NCBI RefSeq assembly: GCF_000215085.1 | Contig: NC_015589.1 | Location: 2,244,120 to 2,308,119 of the forward strand | Reading direction: 5' to 3' | DNA from: Desulforamulus ruminis DSM 2154 | Lineage (GTDB): Bacteria > Bacillota > Desulfotomaculia > Desulfotomaculales > Desulfotomaculaceae | Length of the DNA: 64,000 bases | Shown: piece by piece, positions 1 to 8,170 of the stretch | How the letters are laid out: each line of letters opens with the position of its first letter | How positions within the stretch are numbered: the first letter of the stretch is position 1 | Notes under the pieces: generated by a model | The model's database searches: none | Told to the model about the DNA's origin: nothing | The model's input: only the letters and a program-made list of their open reading frames with translations | Made by a program: the position numbers and the translations under genes

Positions 1-286
1 TTCCCAGCTCCAGGTTGTCCAAATCCGCTGCAGCCGGTTCCGGCAGATCCTCTTCCCTCTGCACCAGCGCGGTATGGGTGATCTCTGCCAACCAGGGCAA
101 GGCAATAACTTTATGGGGAATTTGATAATACCGTGCCAATTGGGCGGCGGCGGCAATTTCTTTTTCTGCGGAACGCTGCCCATAATCCATGGTTAAGGCC
201 AATTCAACGGAAGCTTCCGTCCTGGCATAGGCCAGACAGACAGCGGAATCCAGCCCTCCCGATAACAAAACAACAGCCTTCAACAC
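1..286 (-). CDS. queC: 7-cyano-7-deazaguanine synthase QueC (partial)
   Basis: N-terminal 95 codons of QueC, which makes preQ0 from 7-carboxy-7-deazaguanine, ammonia and ATP in queuosine synthesis; the rest lies beyond the window start. The PP-loop SGGLDS stands at about residues 9-14, followed by the family's MDYGQR segment. The start follows the queD stop directly. A GGAGG lies 5 bases before a GTG at 286 and 8 bases before a TTG at 283; either could be used. The zinc-binding cysteines of the family would be in the missing C-terminal part. Same strand and contiguous with queD, so co-transcribed. Confidence 0.93.
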   Translation of the reverse strand, partial: MLKAVVLLSGGLDSAVCLAYARTEASVELALTMDYGQRSAEKEIAAAAQLARYYQIPHKVIALPWLAEITHTALVQREEDLPEPAAADLDNLELG

Positions 287-670
287 TTATTCCTCCCGGT
301 AAGTGGCATAGGCATCCGGCGATTCCCATACGGAAATTTCCTTTAATCTTATGCCCTTCTTGATCTCTAGAATGGGTTTTTCCAGTAACCGATATATATA
401 AAAAGAAAGGTTTTCCGCCGTGGGGTTGACTCCCCCCTGTCCAAAGCCGGGAATTTCGTTTAAAAACTGGTGGTCCAGCCGGTCAATGACCGCTGCCAGA
501 TGTTTCTTGATCTCCTTAAAATCCACCAGCATTCCCAGCGGGTCCAGTTCTTCGCCAATGACCTTTACCTGGACGGTCCAGGTGTGTCCATGCAATCGGG
601 CACAATCACCGGGATAACCGCATAGACGATGAGCAGCGGAGAATTTGCCGTTAACCGTTAACTCGTACAT
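287..670 (-). CDS. queD: 6-carboxy-5,6,7,8-tetrahydropterin synthase QueD
   Basis: Converts 7,8-dihydroneopterin triphosphate to 6-carboxytetrahydropterin, an early step of queuosine biosynthesis. The 127-residue length is normal. Zinc ligands are visible as H14 (FSAAHRL), H27 and H29 (LHGH), with the catalytic cysteine C23 just before them; a later DHQFLNE segment and the C-terminal WESPDAYATY also match the family. ATG with AGGAGGAGG just upstream. It is the first gene of a queD-queC unit; queE is not in the window (the radical-SAM gene at 7069-7665 is a different family). Confidence 0.95.
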   Translation of the reverse strand: MYELTVNGKFSAAHRLCGYPGDCARLHGHTWTVQVKVIGEELDPLGMLVDFKEIKKHLAAVIDRLDHQFLNEIPGFGQGGVNPTAENLSFYIYRLLEKPILEIKKGIRLKEISVWESPDAYATYREE

Positions 671-804
671 GCATCCTCCTCCTTCGAATGGTAGTATTTC
701 TCCCGGTACTGAACTTTACTATATTTCGCCTCCGTTGGCTTTCTCCCTGCCGCAAAGAAGGATTTTTTCTTTTTTTCTACAATAACCTTCTCCAGCGGGT
801 CACA

Positions 805-856
805 GAAAAAATAGGGCTATCGCAAAAAAACCGGAATGGTTGAATTGCGCAGCCCT
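805..856 (-). terminator. Rho-independent terminator
   Basis: On the minus strand AGGGCTGCGCAA pairs with TTGCGATAGCCCT, followed by ATTTTTT. It lies downstream of the TPR gene, past the dispersed repeat, and probably ends that transcript before queD. The 671-1034 interval has no gene; it holds this hairpin, the repeat at 879-957 and the purine-rich leader of queD. Confidence 0.65.
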
Positions 857-878
857 TTATTGTCCAAAAATAAAAAGA

Positions 879-957
879 GAATAGAACGCGGATTCTCACG
901 GATTTTTTAATTGAAATCCGCGTAATTCCGTGTCATCCTTTCAATCCGTATTCTATT
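879..957. repeat. Dispersed palindromic intergenic repeat, copy 1
   Basis: Starts GAATAGAACGCGGATT and ends AATCCGTATTCTATTTC; the outer arms are inverted repeats (11 of 13 bases in the core). Inside it repeats the words CACGGATT and AATCCGCGTAATTCCG. Related copies are at 33912-34018, 40559-40645 and 58889-58995. It has no coding capacity and lies between genes. Confidence 0.8.
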
Positions 958-1034
958 TCTTATTAGTCCGGTTGTTCCCTGGGTTATCTGCCGTTCTTCA
1001 GACGCTATGCAAAGTCGCTTCTCCAATGTCCCTT

Positions 1035-2120
1035 TTAAACGGCGATACCCAGAGCTTTTCCATAACACTCCGCCGCTTCTCTCATCTTCCCTTGTTCCAC
1101 CAATATTTCTCCTCGCAACCCCCAGGCCTGATAATGATTGGGTTCATAATCGAGGATTTGCTCCACCAGACCATAGGTTTCGTCCAACCGGTTGAGTCGA
1201 AACAAGCATTCCGCCAGGTTTAACAAAAAAGTGCAGTTGCGGGGAGAGCACTCAACGGCTTTCCGGTAACATTCCAGGGCTTCCTTCACTTTTTCCATCT
1301 TTTCCAGACAAACCCCCAGATTATTGTGCAGGGTCCCGTCATGGGGACAAGCTTTGATGGCGCTGCGGTAGCAGCCCTGGGCCTCTTCCACCCGCCCCAT
1401 TTGATGATAGCAGGAAGCCATGTTGCTTAACAGGCCGAGATCCCGGGGCAGGTATTGTCTGGCCACTTCATAGCAGACCAGCGCCTCCTCGTACCGGGCT
1501 AAATAAAACAAGCTGTAGCCCTTGTTATTTAAGAGTTCAGGACTGGAAAAGCCCTGCGATTGAGCTTCGGTGTAAAAATCCAGGGCTTCCTGATGCCGAT
1601 CCATTTTACTTAAGGCCAGCCCGGTGTTAAATGAGATGGCCGGATCATTGCCGCCCAGCTCACGGGACTGCTGGAAGCAGGCCAGGGCTTCACGATAGCG
1701 CCCCATTTCCAAAAGATAAAGACCGCTGTTATTAAATTCGGAAACCCGGTCGCCCCCGGAGCATTCGACTTTCGTAGAAAAATCCTCCTGGTGGTGCTCC
1801 TGAATCTCCAGTTCATCCCAGCGGTGCGGCTTTATGCCTCCGTTGGAGGCTCGGTCCAGCCAGTATAAAAAACTGCCGGGTCCCAACCCGGAGGCAGCTT
1901 TTTTGCAATGCAGGGCCGCTTGATCCACCTGCCCCATTTTCAAATAGATCCGGCTGGCCTGCAAATGAAGATCCGCCTGACGGGGGTTCTTCTGGAGGGC
2001 CTTTTCCAGAGAACGCAAGGCGGGTTTGCCTGCTCCGGCTGCCTCAAACAAACAAGCCACCACTTGCCAAAAGCCTCCCTTATAAACAGCCCTGGCTAAA
2101 AAATCGCTGGGCTTCCACAT
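1035..2120 (-). CDS. Tetratricopeptide repeat protein
   Basis: A 361-residue soluble protein made almost wholly of 34-residue TPR units, about nine of them, with typical W/L-G-Y-A-F-A-P spacing (for example GRYREALACFQQSRELGGND and EKVKEALECYRKAVECSPRN). There is no signal peptide, membrane segment or catalytic domain. TPRs form a superhelical protein-binding scaffold; the partner cannot be told from sequence. ATG preceded by AAAGGAG. Monocistronic: the divergent acetyltransferase starts 216 bases upstream. Confidence 0.9.
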   Translation of the reverse strand: MWKPSDFLARAVYKGGFWQVVACLFEAAGAGKPALRSLEKALQKNPRQADLHLQASRIYLKMGQVDQAALHCKKAASGLGPGSFLYWLDRASNGGIKPHRWDELEIQEHHQEDFSTKVECSGGDRVSEFNNSGLYLLEMGRYREALACFQQSRELGGNDPAISFNTGLALSKMDRHQEALDFYTEAQSQGFSSPELLNNKGYSLFYLARYEEALVCYEVARQYLPRDLGLLSNMASCYHQMGRVEEAQGCYRSAIKACPHDGTLHNNLGVCLEKMEKVKEALECYRKAVECSPRNCTFLLNLAECLFRLNRLDETYGLVEQILDYEPNHYQAWGLRGEILVEQGKMREAAECYGKALGIAV

Positions 2121-2336
2121 CGGGCATCACTCCTTTCCCTTCTCTGTCAAAAATAATTCTCTCAAAAAATAGATAATCCTTCCATTTTTTCCTTAATTCG
2201 TATGTCAAATCCTTTTAATATTTGACAATTTTCTGTTAATAAAAGAATTTTAGAATTATTTGTTGTTCTTTGTTCCTTTAAAAAGGGGTTAGTGCTATAT
2301 TTATAAGGAAATCATCATAAAAGGAGTAAGATACGG

Positions 2337-2789
2337 GTGCACTATTTACCTGCTCCTGACCCGAACCTGGACATATTTCGCCTGCGGCTGGAAAGATTGC
2401 TGCAAACCCGCCTTTGTTTTATCGAACACATATTATTTCCCCGCTGTGTATACATAACGGACGCCGATCATAACAATGACATTGAGGAGGAGAATTTCTA
2501 TCTAATTTACGAACTAAAAAAAGACCCCATGGGTCTCTCTCAAGCCTACATTCATTTTTTTCAGATTCCCTTTCATTTAAGAAATAAAGGCATGGGCAGG
2601 CAAATTTACCAGTTATTTGAGGAAGTGGTAAGAAACCAGGGATGCAAATCCATTGCTTTAGAAGCCAGAGTTAATTCCTCAAATCCAAAGGATAATACCG
2701 TGGGTTTCTGGGGCCGGCAAGGATTTTTTTCTTATGTAAGCTATGCTTTTGATGATGAAAATTACCCTATGATTAAACGCTTTGTCTAG
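2337..2789 (+). CDS. GNAT-family N-acetyltransferase
   Basis: A 150-residue protein with the GNAT acetyl-CoA signature RNKGMGRQIY at about residues 83-92 (R-x-x-G-x-G/A pattern), followed by a helix and the C-terminal GFWGRQGF segment typical of the fold. The substrate is unknown. GTG start with AAGGAG 10 bases upstream. The N-terminal half resembles no specific subfamily I recognise. It stands alone between the TPR gene and a terminator at 2801-2838. Confidence 0.8.
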   Translation: MHYLPAPDPNLDIFRLRLERLLQTRLCFIEHILFPRCVYITDADHNNDIEEENFYLIYELKKDPMGLSQAYIHFFQIPFHLRNKGMGRQIYQLFEEVVRNQGCKSIALEARVNSSNPKDNTVGFWGRQGFFSYVSYAFDDENYPMIKRFV

Positions 2790-2800
2790 TTCTTCCTCCG

Positions 2801-2838
2801 GAAAGGCCAAGAAGACCCTATGAGGGCCTTCTTTTTTA
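2801..2838 (+). terminator. Rho-independent terminator
   Basis: AAGGCC and GGGCCTT arms around a short loop, followed by CTTTTTT. It ends the acetyltransferase transcript and separates it from the convergent copper operon. Confidence 0.75.
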
Positions 2839-2850
2839 ATGCCTGCAAAT

Positions 2851-3780
2851 TTATACGGTGGCCAGGGGTCTGTCTTCCTTCACTTTGCTCTTTAATTCAT
2901 CGAGATATTTGGCGGCGCTGAGAGCTGCCACCTGTCCTTCCCCGGTGGCCTTACTTAGCTGGTAGGGCGCTCCGGTGCAGTCCCCTGCGGCAAAAACGCC
3001 GGGAATATTGGTTGCTCCCCACCGGTCCACTTCAATCCCTTGGCTGCCCACCTTTAAACCAGGCACCAACTGATCCGGCAGCACCGATTCACGAACAATG
3101 AACACGCCGTCCGCCGTAAGCTGCTGGTCTTCCAGCGCAACCCCGGTGGCCCACATTTCTCCGGTAATGCCCATGGCTTTGCCTTTAACAACTTTTATTT
3201 TCTCATTCAACCGCACCCGGGCGGCCTCTTCTTCTTTAAGCAGGGGCACCAGCAACACTTCCGAGGCAATTTCCGAAAGAAAGTTGGCCTCTTCCAGTCC
3301 ATCGCGGTTGTAAGCCAGTACAATGACCTTCCGGTCTTTATACAAAGGGCCGTCGCAAGTGGCGCAATAGCTGACCCCGCGCCCCAGGTAATCCAGTTCC
3401 CGCTGGATGGGTTTTACGGTATTCACGCCTGTGGCCAGGATCACTGCCCTGGCTTTAAAAAATTTGTCTCTGGATTGCAGGGTAAAGTTTTCCCCTTCAG
3501 GATAAATGCCGCTGATTTTGTTTTGGTTTACCTTTAATTTTACTTCCTGAAGATGCGCTAAAAATTTTTTACGCAGTTCCTCTCCGGTAATATTGGGTAA
3601 ACCCAGGTAATTCTCAATTTTAGGAGCGTGATGCAGTTTAGGGCTGCAAAAGTCCGTTCCAAACAAAATGATTTTCTTTTTGCGAATGGTTCCGTTTAAA
3701 GCCGCCGCCAGGCCGGCGGGACCGCAACCAACCACGGCCAGGTCATAAAGCTCATGAATGGATTCCGAACTGTCTGCCAC
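2851..3780 (-). CDS. Thioredoxin-reductase-like flavoprotein lacking an NADPH motif
   Basis: A 309-residue flavoprotein of the low-molecular-weight thioredoxin reductase fold. FAD-binding GCGPAG is at residues 18-23, the redox pair C139-A-T-C142 follows GRGVSY, and the second FAD motif GVFAAGDCTG is near the C terminus. Where canonical TrxB has the NADPH motif GxGxxA, this protein has VIVLAYNRDG (about 152-161), so NADPH binding looks lost. Pyridine-nucleotide-independent relatives (ferredoxin-dependent FFTR and DTR-type enzymes) share this feature. It is the last gene of the copA-copZ unit, 23 bases after copZ; a canonical trxB is elsewhere at 48752. Electron donor and partner are inferred, not shown. 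Confidence 0.8.
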   Translation of the reverse strand: MADSSESIHELYDLAVVGCGPAGLAAALNGTIRKKKIILFGTDFCSPKLHHAPKIENYLGLPNITGEELRKKFLAHLQEVKLKVNQNKISGIYPEGENFTLQSRDKFFKARAVILATGVNTVKPIQRELDYLGRGVSYCATCDGPLYKDRKVIVLAYNRDGLEEANFLSEIASEVLLVPLLKEEEAARVRLNEKIKVVKGKAMGITGEMWATGVALEDQQLTADGVFIVRESVLPDQLVPGLKVGSQGIEVDRWGATNIPGVFAAGDCTGAPYQLSKATGEGQVAALSAAKYLDELKSKVKEDRPLATV

Positions 3781-3803
3781 TCTACCACCTCATCCTTTTT
3801 GGT

Positions 3804-4013
3804 CTAATCTACCACCGTATAACCCTCGTCGGTAATGGCCTCTTTAACGGTTTTTAAATCCGTGGACCCGTCATGGGTAACCACCACCTGGTTTTCCGCC
3901 GGGGTAGCCTCTACGGTCTGCACGCCGGAGAGCTTTTTAACCGCCTTCTCAACGGCCGCCTTGCAATGACCGCAACTCATTCCCCGTACCTGCAGTTTTA
4001 TAGTGTTTGACAT
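3804..4013 (-). CDS. copZ: Copper chaperone CopZ
   Basis: A 69-residue single heavy-metal-associated domain. The metal-binding motif GMSCGHC is at residues 11-17 and binds Cu(I) by its two cysteines. Length and ferredoxin-like pattern match CopZ, which hands copper to the N-terminal domains of CopA. It sits 24 bases after copA in the same operon and before the flavoprotein. Confidence 0.93.
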   Translation of the reverse strand: MSNTIKLQVRGMSCGHCKAAVEKAVKKLSGVQTVEATPAENQVVVTHDGSTDLKTVKEAITDEGYTVVD

Positions 4014-4037
4014 TAGTATTCTCCTCCTTTGTCCTCT

Positions 4038-6464
4038 CTAACCCCGGTGATGGGGGGTAAATCTTTTTAATCTCAGGGCGTTGGTTACCACCGAAACAGA
4101 ACTGAAAGCCATGGCCGCTCCGGCTAAAACCGGATTGAGCAGGCCAAAGGCCGCCACCGGAATACCAACGGTGTTATAGAATAAAGCCCAAAACAGGTTT
4201 TGTCGGATATTGCGAATGGTGGCTCTGGATAGGATAATGCTGTCCACAACCCCCCAGAGATCCCCGCGCATCAGCGTGATATCCGCAGCTTCCATGGCCA
4301 CATCGGCCCCGGTGCCGATGGCAAACCCAACATCTGCGATAGCCAGGGCCGGAGCATCGTTGATGCCGTCCCCCACCATGCCGACAATTTTATTTTGTTC
4401 CTGAAGCTCCCGTATTTTTTGTGCCTTATCTTCCGGAAGCACCTCCGCCATAACCTGTTGGATGCCCACCTGGGCGGCAATGGTCCGGGCGGTTCTCTGA
4501 TTGTCGCCGGTCAGCATCCACACTTCAATGCCCATGGCCAGCATTTGCCGGATGGCCGAAGCAGATTCTTCCTTCACGGTATCCGCCACGGCAATTAAAC
4601 CAACGGGCGAACCGTCCACCGCCATCAGCATCACCGTTTTACCCTGTTCTTCCAATTCCTCCCGGTTTTTCTGCCAGGGCGTGAAATCCACCTGATGATC
4701 TTTCATCAGCTTAACGGTGCCCAGCAGGACCTCCTTCTGCTCTACCCTGGCCTGTATCCCGTGTCCCGGTATGGCCGTAAAATCAGAAACCGCGGCCAGC
4801 CCAGCGGTTTTTTCCGCCGCCGCTTCCACAATGGCCCGGGCCAGGGGGTGTTCCGAGCTGTTTTCCACCGCTCCGGCCAAAGCCAGCAGTTCGGCCTCCC
4901 GGCCTTCATAGGCGCCAAAGGCCAGTATCTCCGTAAGCTTTGGATTGCCATGGGTAATGGTACCGGTTTTATCCAGCACTACGGTATTGAGCTGGTAAGC
5001 CTTTTCTAAATATTCGCCGCCCTTGATGAGAATGCCCAATTCAGCCCCTTTGCCCGTTGCCACCATAATGGAGGTGGGGGTAGCCAGTCCCAGGGCGCAG
5101 GGGCAGGCAATCACCAGAACTGCGGTGGCAGCCAGCAGAGCCCGGGCCAGTTCGCCGGGTTGTGCCAAAAAGTACCACAGGCCAAAGGTAATCAAGGCAA
5201 CGCCCACCACCACCGGCACAAAATAAGAGGAAATGACGTCGGCCATCCGTTGAATGGGCGCCTTGCTGCCCTGGGCTTCTTCCACAATACGGATGATCTG
5301 AGCCAGAGCGGTATCCCGGCCAACCCGGGTGGCTTCAAACTTAAAGGTGCCCAGCTTATTGAGGGTGGCCCCAATCACCCGGTCCCCCGGCTGCTTGTCC
5401 ACCGGAACGCTTTCGCCGGTAAGCATGCTCTCGTCTACGGTGGAATAACCCTCCACCATGGTTCCGTCCACCGGGATTTTCTCCCCGGGCCGAACCATCA
5501 GCAGATCTTTCACCTGTACTTCTTCAATGGGAATTTCCTGTTCCTGTCCCCCGCGAATAATTCTGGCGGTTCTGGGCTGCAGCCCCATTAATTTTCGGAT
5601 GGCTTCGGAAGTTTTCCCCTTGGCTGAGGACTCCAGCATTTTACCCAGCAATACCAAGGTTATGATTAAACCGCCGGTTTCATAATAAACTTCATGCTGG
5701 CCAATTTGATGGCCGAAAAAGGTGGCTGCCGCACTGTAAAAATAGGCGGCACTGGTGCCCAGCACCACTAAAACCGACATGTTGGCGCCGCCGCCCCGCA
5801 GAGAACGCCAGGCATCCTTATAAAAATGCAGTCCGGGACCAAACTGAATGGCCGTGGCCAGGGCAAACTGTACATAAGGGTGAAAAATACCCCAACGCAT
5901 GGCCTCATGCCACTGAAAGAGCATGGTCATCATAAATAAAAGCAACGGCAGGGATAAAACCGCCGACAGGTAAAAAAGCCTTCTCTGCCGTGTAATCTCC
6001 CGCTGTCTCTCCAGACGTTCCCGGTCCGGATCGCCGTCTTCCGTCAAAGCCTCGGGAGTAAACCCGGCATCCCGGATCACTCTGCGGATTTCTCCGGGGG
6101 AAGTTTCTCCGGGATTATATCTTACGACCGCCTTCTCCGTAGCCAGGTTCACAACGGCGCTAAAAACACCCCGGGCCCGGTTCAGCGCCTTTTCCAGCCG
6201 ACTGGAGCAGGCCGCACAGCTCATTCCCTTAACCTTCAGTTCCAAGGTTTCCTGAACCACGCCGAAACCGGTTTCCGTTATTTTATGAATAATTTCATCC
6301 GTGGATAGCTGATCAGGATCATAGGTTACGGTGGCCGTTTCGCCGGCCAAATTCACTTGAGCCTTTTCCACCCCGGCCAGTTTGCCGAGGTTTCGCTCCA
6401 ATCGGGAAGAACAAGCCGCACAACTCATTCCGGTTACTTTTAAACGGGCTTCTTTCGTATTCAT
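4038..6464 (-). CDS. copA: Copper-exporting P-type ATPase CopA
   Basis: An 808-residue P1B-type ATPase that exports Cu(I) from the cytoplasm. Two HMA domains each carry GMSCAAC (residues about 12-18 and 82-88). The membrane copper site is [12 protein letters not shown], the phosphorylation loop DKTGTITHG, the nucleotide-binding SSEHPLARA and the hinge [10 protein letters not shown]. The last helix has the [15 protein letters not shown] pattern of copper-type members. ATG at 6464 is 8 bases after GGGAG; a TTG at 6467 is also possible. First gene of copA-copZ-flavoprotein. Confidence 0.95.
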   Translation of the reverse strand: MNTKEARLKVTGMSCAACSSRLERNLGKLAGVEKAQVNLAGETATVTYDPDQLSTDEIIHKITETGFGVVQETLELKVKGMSCAACSSRLEKALNRARGVFSAVVNLATEKAVVRYNPGETSPGEIRRVIRDAGFTPEALTEDGDPDRERLERQREITRQRRLFYLSAVLSLPLLLFMMTMLFQWHEAMRWGIFHPYVQFALATAIQFGPGLHFYKDAWRSLRGGGANMSVLVVLGTSAAYFYSAAATFFGHQIGQHEVYYETGGLIITLVLLGKMLESSAKGKTSEAIRKLMGLQPRTARIIRGGQEQEIPIEEVQVKDLLMVRPGEKIPVDGTMVEGYSTVDESMLTGESVPVDKQPGDRVIGATLNKLGTFKFEATRVGRDTALAQIIRIVEEAQGSKAPIQRMADVISSYFVPVVVGVALITFGLWYFLAQPGELARALLAATAVLVIACPCALGLATPTSIMVATGKGAELGILIKGGEYLEKAYQLNTVVLDKTGTITHGNPKLTEILAFGAYEGREAELLALAGAVENSSEHPLARAIVEAAAEKTAGLAAVSDFTAIPGHGIQARVEQKEVLLGTVKLMKDHQVDFTPWQKNREELEEQGKTVMLMAVDGSPVGLIAVADTVKEESASAIRQMLAMGIEVWMLTGDNQRTARTIAAQVGIQQVMAEVLPEDKAQKIRELQEQNKIVGMVGDGINDAPALAIADVGFAIGTGADVAMEAADITLMRGDLWGVVDSIILSRATIRNIRQNLFWALFYNTVGIPVAAFGLLNPVLAGAAMAFSSVSVVTNALRLKRFTPHHRG

Positions 6465-6499
6465 CAAGATGACTCCCTTTATGGATTCACGTTATCCAG

Positions 6500-6590
6500 A
6501 TTTTACCCCTTGAGGAATCTTCCGGTCAATGTAAAATTACCGACTTTGCCAACCAGCCCTTGGTATAAGCAAGGGCTGCCCCGGTCAAAA
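6500..6590 (-). promoter_or_regulatory. Candidate promoter and dyad upstream of copA
   Basis: On the minus strand TTGACC (6528-6523) and TAAAAT (6505-6500) are 17-18 bases apart, a plausible promoter for copA, with GGAAGATTCC in the spacer. Farther up is a perfect 9-7-9 inverted repeat, CAGCCCTTG (6554-6562) and CAAGGGCTG (6570-6578), preceded by another TTGACC. The dyad could be an operator for a copper regulator or a hairpin. The rest of the 6468-6795 interval is AT-rich with no gene seen. Confidence 0.4.
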
Positions 6591-6795
6591 TAAAAAACAA
6601 ACCCTCCGTATTATTAACAGGTTTTACGCAGGAGATCTATAATGATTTTCAATATCAAGATACTGTCATATTATACCGATCCGGAACCGGTGTCAATCAT
6701 TCATAGCATTAAATACAAATATCTATTTTATTTATAATTGAATTTTAAATATTTCACTAAATATTTTTTAAATAAGATAACTCAGGAGGATGGAT

Positions 6796-6990
6796 ATGGA
6801 TAAAGATAAAAGAAACCAATATCAATTGGAAGAGGAACACCACTATGATACCGGAAAAAAATTTATTTATGAGCCAACCGGTTCTGCCACCCATATCAAT
6901 ACGGACGGTCGTTGGGAACACGATTTTTACGACACCAATAACAAAAAAAATCGTTCCGGCGGCACCGGAGATAACCCATTGGCCGAATAA
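6796..6990 (+). CDS. Small hypothetical protein
   Basis: A 64-residue, highly charged, probably soluble or disordered protein with no recognisable domain. It is rich in D, K, E, N and H, with a YDTGKKFIYEPTG segment. The start chosen is ATG 6796, six bases after AGGAGG; an upstream ATG at 6790 abuts the ribosome site and is less likely. A strong terminator follows at once, so it is an independent unit. Confidence 0.65.
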   Translation: MDKDKRNQYQLEEEHHYDTGKKFIYEPTGSATHINTDGRWEHDFYDTNNKKNRSGGTGDNPLAE

Positions 6991-6994
6991 TCGA

Positions 6995-7028
6995 CAAAGC
7001 CCCGGGACGCTAAAACCCGGGGCTTTCC
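6995..7028 (+). terminator. Rho-independent terminator
   Basis: AAAGCCCCGGG and CCCGGGGCTTT form a near-perfect GC-rich stem around a short loop. The base run after it is weak (TTTCCC). It closes the small gene at 6796. Confidence 0.75.
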
Positions 7029-7068
7029 CATTAAAATAATGATTATAAATACACTTTCACAATCCCAT

Positions 7069-7665
7069 CTAGGAGATGGGTTTTCTTACCCGGAATTCCA
7101 CGCCCAAATCCCGGGCAATCTGTCTACAGGCCTCCACATCAACCCCCGGCCACTCCACAATGGAAAGGATCACCCTGGGAATCACTCCGACACATTTTCT
7201 GGTAAAATCCAGCAGAGAATAATAAGCCTCTTCCCCTTTTTGGGGGCGGCACAGGGCAACATAGGCGGCGGCATTTTGAGCGTTGAGAGAAATAGAGATG
7301 GTATCCACCAGACCGGCCAACTCGGGTACAATGTTCCGACCATAATAAAGATTGGCCTGGCCGTTGGTATTCACCCGTATGGATTGAACTCCCCTTTGCT
7401 TTAATGCAGCGGCAACCTTTTTTAGAACCTCCAGTTGAGACAAAGGTTCCCCGTAACCACAAAATACAATTTCCTTATATTTTTGGGGTTCCTCCACAGC
7501 AGCCAGCACCTCTTCGGCAGTGGGTTCTTCTTTCAGCCATAAATCATAGCCAACCCCCTTCTCTGTCTTCCGGATACAAAAAGCGCAGCCATTGGAACAA
7601 CGATTGGTTATATTCAGGTATAAAGAGTCTCCGATTAAATAGCTAATGGTAAATTGCCTGTCCAT
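7069..7665 (-). CDS. TatD-associated-type radical SAM protein
   Basis: A 198-residue radical SAM enzyme. The [4Fe-4S] motif CSNGCAFC (C-x3-C-x2-C) is at about residues 23-30 after YLNITNR, and the SAM-binding GYGEP at about 70-74. The short length and the LYLNITNRCSN opening resemble the TatD-linked radical SAM family (TIGR04038); no tatD gene is next to it here. It is not QueE, despite the queuosine genes nearby. The substrate of this family is unknown. Confidence 0.8.
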   Translation of the reverse strand: MDRQFTISYLIGDSLYLNITNRCSNGCAFCIRKTEKGVGYDLWLKEEPTAEEVLAAVEEPQKYKEIVFCGYGEPLSQLEVLKKVAAALKQRGVQSIRVNTNGQANLYYGRNIVPELAGLVDTISISLNAQNAAAYVALCRPQKGEEAYYSLLDFTRKCVGVIPRVILSIVEWPGVDVEACRQIARDLGVEFRVRKPIS

Positions 7666-7748
7666 TTTATTGCCTCTCCCATCTTTCTGTCATAAATGAA
7701 CCTCTAATTCAATAGTTATATGTTAAAAAGTGTAAGGAGGTTCAAAGG

Positions 7749-8150
7749 ATGCCGCCTCTTAAACAAGATAAACCTTCCATGCCCGTACTGCACGTTCCTT
7801 CCATTTATCGGGGCACCTTGGTATCTTTGGGGTTATCTCTGGGTTTTAGCGTTTTAGTAGGATTAACCTATTATTTTACCAATCTTTCCGAAAATACCAT
7901 GTCCTGGGTTGCCACAGGAATTTTATTTATCAGTGTTGCTTCGGGCAGTGCTTATGCCGCTAAAAAAGCCCGCAATAAGGGGCTCTTCAACGGTTTAGGG
8001 GTTGGTTTTACCACTTTTATTATTATTTGGATTTTAGCCGGATTATTTTTACCGGGTCACATTTTGCTGGTGGGCGCTTTAGGCAAACTTTCCTTAACCT
8101 TGCTGGCCGGAGCCATCGGGGGAATGGTTGGCATAAGCCTTGCCTCTTAG
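7749..8150 (+). CDS. YrzE/TIGR04086-family membrane protein
   Basis: A 133-residue integral membrane protein with four predicted transmembrane helices after a ~20-residue cytoplasmic N terminus. Small-residue-rich helices (GLSLGFSVLVG, LLAGAIGGMVG) and the overall layout match the TIGR04086/YrzE family of spore-forming Firmicutes, whose function is not known. ATG follows AAGGAGG. The gene converges on a histidine kinase; their stop codons share one terminator stem. Confidence 0.75.
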   Translation: MPPLKQDKPSMPVLHVPSIYRGTLVSLGLSLGFSVLVGLTYYFTNLSENTMSWVATGILFISVASGSAYAAKKARNKGLFNGLGVGFTTFIIIWILAGLFLPGHILLVGALGKLSLTLLAGAIGGMVGISLAS

Positions 8151-8170
8151 GGAGATCTAAGAGGCTTTTA
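8142..8170. terminator. Bidirectional terminator holding both stop codons
   Basis: GCCTCTTAG (8142-8150) pairs with CTAAGAGGC (8157-8165), with a T-run on the plus side. The stop codons of the YrzE-like gene and of the convergent kinase gene both lie in the stem. Confidence 0.8.

Noticed and set aside
660-810. Purine-rich open frame on the minus strand before queD (AAGRKPTEAKYSKVQYREKY)
   Set aside because: It reads well but has no start codon and its end overlaps the queD ribosome site and start. The composition alone can give such K/E/R-rich frames. No preQ1 riboswitch pattern was found there.
7069-7665. QueE as identity of the radical SAM gene near queC-queD
   Set aside because: The cluster motif is C-x3-C-x2-C with the LYLNITNRCSNGC context and no QueE-type residues; it fits the TatD-associated family better.
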